DNA from: an uncultured Porphyromonadaceae bacterium | Lineage (GTDB): Bacteria; Bacteroidota; Bacteroidia; Bacteroidales; UBA11471 | Length of the DNA: 27,338 nt | Direction: 5' to 3' | Assembly (NCBI GenBank): GCA_900547555.1 | Contig: URHG01000037.1 | Coordinates: forward strand, 1 to 27,338 | Shown: piece by piece, positions 22,764 through 27,338 of the stretch | Layout of the letters: each line of letters starts with the position of its first letter | Position numbering within the stretch: the first letter of the stretch is position 1 | Notes under the pieces: model-generated | Seen by the model: only the letters and a program-made list of their open reading frames with translations | Told to the model about the DNA's origin: nothing | Database searches by the model: none | Position numbers and translations under genes: made by a program

Positions 22764-24332
22764 ATGGTATATAAATACGATTTTTTAGTGATCGGCTCGG
22801 GCATTGCCGGAATGAGCTTTGCCCTGAAAGTGGCGCATAAAGGGAAGGTTGCTCTTATTTGTAAAGCCGGCCTTGAAGAGGCGAATACCTATTTTGCGCA
22901 AGGCGGTATTGCCTCGGTAACCAATCTTGCCGTAGATAATTTTGAAAAACACATCGAAGATACGATGATAGCCGGCGACTGGATCAGCGACCGGCAAGCC
23001 GTAGAAAAGGTGGTGCGTGAAGCTCCGGAACAGATCAGGCAACTGATAGACTGGGGTGTGGATTTTGACAAGAATGAGAACGGCGAATTCGACCTGCACC
23101 GCGAAGGCGGTCATTCCGAGTTCCGTATTCTGCACCATAAGGACAATACGGGAGCAGAGATACAGACCAGCCTCATCGAAGCGGTAAAGCGACACCCGAA
23201 CATCACTGTATTTAAAAACCATTTTGCGGTCGAAATCATCACCCAACATCACTTGGGAATCATCGTAACCCGACATACGCCGGGTATCAAGTGCTTCGGT
23301 GCATACGTGTTGAATGAAGATTCGGGCGAAGTAGACACTTTCTTGTCGAAGGTTACGGTCATGGCTACGGGCGGTTGCGAAGCGGTATATCGCAATACGA
23401 CCAACCCGCTGGTTGCTACCGGTGACGGCATCGCTATGGTATATCGTGCCAAAGGCGCCGTGAAAGATATGGAATTCATACAGTTCCACCCTACGGCCCT
23501 TTATCACCCCGGCGACCGTCCCAGTTTCCTTATTACCGAGGCTATGCGCGGTTACGGAGCGGTGTTGCGTAATCTGGCCGGGGAAGAATTCATGCAGAAA
23601 TACGACCCGCGTCTTTCGCTCGCTCCACGCGATATCGTGGCGAGAGCCATCGACAACGAGATGAAACAGCGCGGTGAAGACCATGTGTATCTCGATGTTA
23701 CACATAAGGATCCCGAAGAAACGAAACACCATTTCCCCAATATTTACAAGCATTGTTTGGGTATAGGCATAGATATTACCAAAGATTATATTCCTGTTGC
23801 TCCGGCGGCTCATTATCTGTGCGGAGGCATCAAAGTAGACCTCGACGGACAATCGAGTATCAGACGACTTTATGCCCTCGGCGAGTGTTCTTGTACCGGG
23901 TTGCATGGTGGAAACAGGTTGGCTTCCAATTCGCTTATAGAAGCCATTGTATATGCCGATGCCGCTTCCCGGCATGCCTTAAATGTACTCGACCGTTACG
24001 ACTTCAATACCGATATTCCCGAGTGGAACGATGAGGGAACCATTACCAACGAGGAACGTATTCTCATTACCCAAAGCATGAAAGAGGTAAATCAGATCAT
24101 GGAATCGTATGTGGGTATCGTGCGCAGTAACGTGCGTCTTACCCGGGCGTGGAACCGACTCGATATTCTTTATGAGGAAACCGAGAGCTTGTTCAAACGC
24201 AGTAAGGCATCGCGTGAGATTTGCGAATTGCGTAATATGATAAATGTAGGGTATCTCATTACCCGGCAGGCAATGGAGCGTAAGGAAAGTCGCGGGCTAC
24301 ACTACACGATCGATTATCCGCGCGAAAATTAA
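22764..24332 (+). CDS. nadB: L-aspartate oxidase NadB
   Basis: 522 residues, the normal size. NadB oxidises L-aspartate to iminoaspartate with FAD, passing the unstable product to NadA in de novo NAD synthesis. The FAD-binding GSGIAG is at 11-16. Succinate-dehydrogenase-like active-site motifs follow: REGGHSEFRILHHKDNTGAE in the 113-132 region, HPTALYHPG at 242-250, ITEAMRGYGAVLRN at 257-270, APRDIVARAID at 287-297, and a C-terminal FAD segment with HYLCGGIKVD and GLHGGNRLASNSLIEA. The R287-x-x-x-R equivalent sits in APRDIVAR, distinguishing it from fumarate reductases only by overall match. nadA lies 10.6 kb away on the other strand; no nadC is in the window. Confidence 0.97.
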   Translation: MVYKYDFLVIGSGIAGMSFALKVAHKGKVALICKAGLEEANTYFAQGGIASVTNLAVDNFEKHIEDTMIAGDWISDRQAVEKVVREAPEQIRQLIDWGVDFDKNENGEFDLHREGGHSEFRILHHKDNTGAEIQTSLIEAVKRHPNITVFKNHFAVEIITQHHLGIIVTRHTPGIKCFGAYVLNEDSGEVDTFLSKVTVMATGGCEAVYRNTTNPLVATGDGIAMVYRAKGAVKDMEFIQFHPTALYHPGDRPSFLITEAMRGYGAVLRNLAGEEFMQKYDPRLSLAPRDIVARAIDNEMKQRGEDHVYLDVTHKDPEETKHHFPNIYKHCLGIGIDITKDYIPVAPAAHYLCGGIKVDLDGQSSIRRLYALGECSCTGLHGGNRLASNSLIEAIVYADAASRHALNVLDRYDFNTDIPEWNDEGTITNEERILITQSMKEVNQIMESYVGIVRSNVRLTRAWNRLDILYEETESLFKRSKASREICELRNMINVGYLITRQAMERKESRGLHYTIDYPREN

Positions 24333-24565
24333 ATTTTGAAAGGTGGGTTATCCGTTCTCTTATATATTCTTTGTTACTTCTCCATCATTCCTGAATGGAA
24401 CAATGTGGAACGAAGTATTCCCGTAGAATGTTGCTGCCCTTGCGGTACAATGTCATTTCAGAGGGGTGTAATACCGAAAAACCTTCGGATCAAATGTATA
24501 ACCCTTTGTAACCTACTGTTATTCCGACAACCATAGGAAGGAGGAATTCCTCCCAAAGCCACAGA

Positions 24566-24603
24566 AACATGAGATTCCGAGCATATGCTCGGAATCTCAT
24601 GTT
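24566..24603. repeat. 38-base perfect palindrome within the repeat cluster
   Basis: Arms AACATGAGATTCCGAGCAT and its exact complement meet at 24584/24585 with no spacer. It is two GAGATTCC ends of the repeat family joined head to head. Confidence 0.85.
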
Positions 24604-24626
24604 GTAGTACTTTACGGTGCGATGTC

Positions 24627-24653
24627 ATTCTTCGGGGCAACACCCCGAAGAAT
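24627..24653. repeat. Perfect 11-bp hairpin within a repeat unit
   Basis: ATTCTTCGGGG pairs exactly with CCCCGAAGAAT around CAACA. It forms the core of the repeat unit at 24624-24656. Confidence 0.85.
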
Positions 24654-25163
24654 CTCCTGCCAAATAGTGTGCTTTGTATGAGATCTCTCACTTTCGTTCG
24701 AGATGACAGTAATGTCATTCTGAAAGACTTTGCCTTGAAGAATCCCTCATAATATAATTGGGACTCCTCATCGGCCTATCGGCTTCGGTTAACTATGTTT
24801 TCCTCCTTCGCGCCTCGGCTGTGCATGAGCAGAAATGTTCTGCACGGCACTCAGCTTGGCGTCGGTTCGGAATGACTGCAATGTCATTCTGACGACCGTA
24901 GGGAGGAAGAATCTCCAACAAAATAACATGAGATTCGGCCAAGCTGATTTTTTACGGTACTCGGCAAAATGAAAATCTATTTTTCTTTTTGCTCTCGTTT
25001 GCTCAAAGATTCCTCGTCGGCCTAACGGCCTTACTTGGAATGCCATTTGATTGTCATGCTGAGCGATAGCGAAGCATCTCTACCAAAGCGAGTAAAAGTG
25101 AGAGATTCCTCGCCTACACTCGAAAAGACGGCAGAGGAAAGAACACACATACCTCAAGGAAAG

Positions 25164-25203
25164 AAAAAATAGGACCCCGGGCTTCCTTTTGAGAGCCGGG
25201 GTC
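25164..25203 (-). terminator. Intrinsic terminator of the 53-residue gene
   Basis: Read on the - strand, GACCCCGG pairs with CCGGGGTC across a 15-base loop and is followed by CTATTTTTTC. It begins 13 bases after the stop codon of the small gene and so supports that gene being expressed. Confidence 0.78.
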
Positions 25204-25215
25204 TCTTTCTTGAAA

Positions 25216-25377
25216 CTATCCACCGGCGGTAAAAATTTTCGGTACGAATGAAAAATCACGATAGATTTCATTTTCAGTATCATATATACCCTGATAGACA
25301 GGTATCAAAGACTGGGCTGAAATTGTCCCAGCAAAACTGCTTGCTGTAAGCAGAGATAAAAAGAGATGTTTTTTCAT
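25216..25377 (-). CDS. 53-residue secreted small protein
   Basis: The frame starts at ATG 25377 and ends at TAG 25218-25216. It encodes a clean signal peptide (MKKHLFLSLLTASSFAGTIS, cleavage probably after ISA at about residue 21) and a mature part of about 32 residues beginning QSLIPVYQGIYDTENEIYRD and ending FVPKIFTAGG, with no cysteine. It has its own terminator directly downstream. I do not recognise a family. It could be a secreted peptide, or the surviving 5' end of a larger exported protein gene truncated by the repeat cluster next to it; the in-place terminator favours a complete short gene. It diverges from the GH43 gene across a 192-base gap. No TAnnTTTG element was found on its strand. 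Confidence 0.6.
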   Translation of the reverse strand: MKKHLFLSLLTASSFAGTISAQSLIPVYQGIYDTENEIYRDFSFVPKIFTAGG

Positions 25378-25531
25378 ACAACGGCGTTTTTAGGATAAAT
25401 TTATAAGCTTAAAACAGGGAATCATTTTTAGATAATTGATTTTTTTAGTAAAATTTCATCAGAAAAAGAGTGGGTATTTAGACGAAATAGGGAAAAACGG
25501 CGTAAAAGTTTTCGGATAGAAGGAAAAAAAG

Positions 25532-25539
25532 TATATTTG
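25532..25539 (+). promoter_or_regulatory. -7 promoter element for the GH43 gene
   Basis: TATATTTG, 30 bases before the ATG at 25570. It overlaps a TTG at 25537 that would start a longer frame, which is therefore rejected as start. Confidence 0.65.
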
Positions 25540-25569
25540 TTCTCGACCGATAAAATAAAAAAGAATATC

Positions 25570-27123
25570 ATGAAAAAGCATCTTCTTACTATATTGTTTC
25601 TGGTTGCAACAGCGTATGCACCTGCCCAGCAGACAACCGCTTGGGGAGACCAGGGTAACGGCACTTATGTGAATCCTATTCTCAATGCCGACTATTCTGA
25701 CCCCGATGTGATACGGGTAGGGGAAAAATATTATATGGTTTGTTCGGATTTCCATTACATAGGTATGCCTGTTTTGGAGTCGGACGATATGGTCAATTGG
25801 ACTATCATCAGCCAAGTGTATAACCGGTTCGATTACCCTAAATGGGATACCAATGAGCGTTTTGCCGGTGGTTCTTGGGCTCCTGCCATACGTTACCACG
25901 ACGGAAAATTCTGGGTCTTTTTCTGTACGCCGCATGAAGGTTTGTTCATGAGTACAGCTACCGACCCGCATGGCCCGTGGTCTCCGTTGCATTGCGTAAA
26001 AAAGGTAAAGAAATGGGAAGATCCCTGTCCTTTCTGGGACGAAGACGGGCAGGCTTATCTCGGACGTAGCCGGCATGGTGCAGGGCCTATCATCATACAT
26101 AAAATGAGCCCCGACGGCCGGGAGCTGCTCGACGACGGATTTACCGTATATACCGGCCCTGTCGCCGAGGGAACCAAAATCTACAAACGCGACGGTTATT
26201 ATTACCTGAGTATTCCCGAAGGCGGTGTAGAGAAAGGTTGGCAGACCGTACTCCGTTCGCGTAATATTTACGGTCCGTATGAGAAAAAAGTGGTGATGGA
26301 GCAGGGCAGCACCGACATAAACGGCCCTCATCAAGGGGCTCTGGTCGATACGCCCAACGGGGAATGGTGGTTCTATCATTTTCAGTTTGTCGAGCCGATA
26401 GGTCGTGTCGTGCATTTGCAACCCGCCCATTGGAAAGACGGTTGGCCGGTCATCGGTGTGGATATCGATATGAACGGTATCGGAGAACCGGTGCGTACGT
26501 GGACGAAACCGCAAGTCGCTGCTGCTGTCCTTACTCGTCCGCAGACCGACGATGATTTTTCGTCGCCGAGCCTCGGTGTACAATGGCAATATAATCATAA
26601 TCCCCGTCCCGAATGCGTATCGCTTACCGACAGGAAAGGCTGGTTGCGTCTCTCGGCTTTACAGGCCGACAGCTTGAAAGCATCGCACAATATGCTTTCG
26701 CAAAAAACAATGGGATACCATTCCGAGGCAACGACCCGTCTCGATGTTTCCCGTATGACCGACGGACAAAGAGCTGGCATACTTTGTGCAGGGAATCTCT
26801 TCAACGGTATAGGAGTCATGTGCCGGGAGGGAAAACGTTTCCTTTATCTGGAACAAAACGGCCGTACCGAGCAGATAAAAGCTTTTGACGGTAAAATCGT
26901 TTATTTGCGGGCGGTTATCGATTATCCGGCTAATGAACACCGGCTTTATTACAGTACCGACGGTAAACGCTATGTCGAAGCGGGAAAGCCTTATTCCCTT
27001 AAATTCGGTAGTTGGAAGGGAACCCGTGTAGGACTTTATACCTATAATGTCGAAACCGACGGCGGCATAGCCGACTTCGATTTTTTTACCTACGTTACCG
27101 ACGGGCCGGGAACGAGTCGATGA
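25570..27123 (+). CDS. Glycoside hydrolase family 43 protein with C-terminal beta-sandwich
   Basis: 517 residues from the ATG at 25570. A signal peptide covers about residues 1-19 (ending APA). The five-bladed propeller carries the GH43 catalytic set: base Asp44 in YSDPDVIRVG, pKa-tuning Asp151 in WEDPCPFWDEDG and acid Glu200 in VAEGTKIYKRDGYYYL. GSWAPAIRYHDGKFWVFF at 101-118 is also typical. From about residue 325 a beta-sandwich domain follows (DDDFSSPSLGVQWQYNHNP, RLDVSRMTDGQRAG), as in xylosidase/arabinofuranosidase subfamilies. It probably trims plant or host glycans in the periplasm as a beta-xylosidase, alpha-L-arabinofuranosidase or galactanase; the sugar is not decided. No SusC/D pair or regulator adjoins it. 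Confidence 0.92.
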   Translation: MKKHLLTILFLVATAYAPAQQTTAWGDQGNGTYVNPILNADYSDPDVIRVGEKYYMVCSDFHYIGMPVLESDDMVNWTIISQVYNRFDYPKWDTNERFAGGSWAPAIRYHDGKFWVFFCTPHEGLFMSTATDPHGPWSPLHCVKKVKKWEDPCPFWDEDGQAYLGRSRHGAGPIIIHKMSPDGRELLDDGFTVYTGPVAEGTKIYKRDGYYYLSIPEGGVEKGWQTVLRSRNIYGPYEKKVVMEQGSTDINGPHQGALVDTPNGEWWFYHFQFVEPIGRVVHLQPAHWKDGWPVIGVDIDMNGIGEPVRTWTKPQVAAAVLTRPQTDDDFSSPSLGVQWQYNHNPRPECVSLTDRKGWLRLSALQADSLKASHNMLSQKTMGYHSEATTRLDVSRMTDGQRAGILCAGNLFNGIGVMCREGKRFLYLEQNGRTEQIKAFDGKIVYLRAVIDYPANEHRLYYSTDGKRYVEAGKPYSLKFGSWKGTRVGLYTYNVETDGGIADFDFFTYVTDGPGTSR

Positions 27124-27243
27124 AATATTTCCCGTCGAAGGGGAGTCGGTGAAGTTTGCCGGGTGGTGGGGATATAAAATTTTTCCGTTTTTTCTGTTAT
27201 CCCGGACGGTCGAGAAATCCTGAATTGTCTTTTGTAGGGTTGG

Positions 27244-27317
27244 GATTCTTCATTACATTTCGTTCCATTCAGAATGATACTCTTGTCATTCCGAAGCGTT
27301 ATTGCGAGAAATCTCTG
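27244..27317. repeat. Further copies of the dispersed intergenic repeat
   Basis: An inverted copy (GATTCTTC ... TTCAGAATGATA, 27244-27280) is followed by a direct copy (TGTCATTCCGA ... GAGAAATCTC, 27284-27317). The family is the same as at 24.5-25.1 kb, so the small secreted gene and the GH43 gene are flanked by it on both sides. The window ends about 20 bases later. Confidence 0.7.
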
Positions 27318-27338
27318 TTACTATCGCTTGGGTGGAGA

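Larger units (their letters stand above)
24333..25140. repeat. Cluster of dispersed palindromic intergenic repeats (TGTCATTC...GAATCTC type)
   Basis: This gene-free stretch holds several degenerate units that begin TGTCATTC(T/C)GA and end GA(A)GAATC(T/C)C. Units on the + strand: 24517-24554, 24624-24656, 24713-24749, 24882-24916 and 25052-25080. An inverted copy lies at 24680-24709 and a half copy near 24867-24876. Between them is a segment at 24800-24870 with a GCAGAA/TTCTGC hairpin. Short open frames across the units are by-products of the repeat, not genes. The family resembles the abundant intergenic repeats of several Bacteroidales genomes. They may be non-autonomous mobile DNA or structured RNA ends. 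Confidence 0.75.

Noticed and set aside
22785..23975. 396-residue open frame on the - strand inside nadB
   Set aside because: It is antisense to a clear nadB with all motifs and has no family features; it arises from codon bias of the sense gene. The same holds for the 321-residue frame at 4442-5407 and the 379-residue frame at 25459-26598.
24458..25046. Two - strand frames of 85-86 residues in the spacer after nadB
   Set aside because: They run through the palindromic repeat units, and their sequence is just the translated repeat. No ribosome binding site or promoter supports them.
24500..25140. CRISPR array
   Set aside because: The units are degenerate, palindromic, in both orientations and irregularly spaced, with no constant spacer length and no cas gene nearby.
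1..27338. tRNA or rRNA genes
   Set aside because: No cloverleaf with GTTC-type T arm or rRNA-like conserved stretch was noticed on either strand by reading; a tRNAscan run was not possible.

Overview
The window reads as a chromosomal contig of a gut-type Bacteroidota (order Bacteroidales). Evidence: repeated TAnnTTTG -7 promoter elements, a TonB-dependent receptor tail, Cys-Asp-Asp surface lipoproteins, a PorZ-like protein and type IX-secretion-like C-terminal domains, and DUF2723 and DUF4294 proteins. Genus cannot be fixed from sequence alone; a Barnesiella/Coprobacter/Parabacteroides-like organism would fit. The first ~74 bases are not biological: they are Illumina adapter (P5, then the TruSeq index adapter) joined to a contig end.

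Layout. 76-1769: end of a TonB receptor gene and its beta-helix lipoprotein, closed by a terminator. 1939-5755: YitT-family membrane protein, rdgB and a porZ-like gene in one operon. 5873-6883 (-): NAD-dependent epimerase. 7088-10348: DUF2723 membrane glycosyltransferase. 10488-11096: NodB-type deacetylase. 11150-12121 (-): nadA. 12122-12569: AT-rich gene-free block with DnaA-box-like 9-mers. 12570-13634: TrmH/SpoU methyltransferase plus a small lipoprotein. 13664-14254 (-): DUF4294 protein. 14555-15334: radical SAM protein. 15338-18064 (-): M6 metalloprotease and a small lipoprotein. 18224-18850: lipoprotein. 19171-20214: CNNM/CBS transporter-like protein. 20264-20686 (-): PH-like membrane protein. 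20740-22452 (-): DUF262/DUF1524 (GmrSD-like) defence nuclease. 22764-24332: nadB. 24333-25215: dispersed palindromic repeats. 25216-25377 (-): 53-aa secreted protein. 25570-27123: GH43 glycosidase. The repeat family returns at 27244-27317.

The most notable large-scale signal is strand composition. To the left of ~12.2 kb the + strand is C-rich even where genes lie on the - strand; to the right it is G-rich even under - strand genes. The switch falls at the AT-rich block 12122-12569, which carries TTATCAACA/TTTTCAACA boxes. I therefore propose this block as the chromosomal replication origin. A second AT-rich spacer at 14255-14523 shares a box and a 15-bp repeat with it.

Functional links: nadA and nadB together make quinolinate for NAD and lie on opposite sides of the candidate origin. 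The PorZ-like protein and the M6 protease tail both point to type IX secretion or its remnants. Many starts are decided by TAnnTTTG promoter elements lying inside longer open frames.
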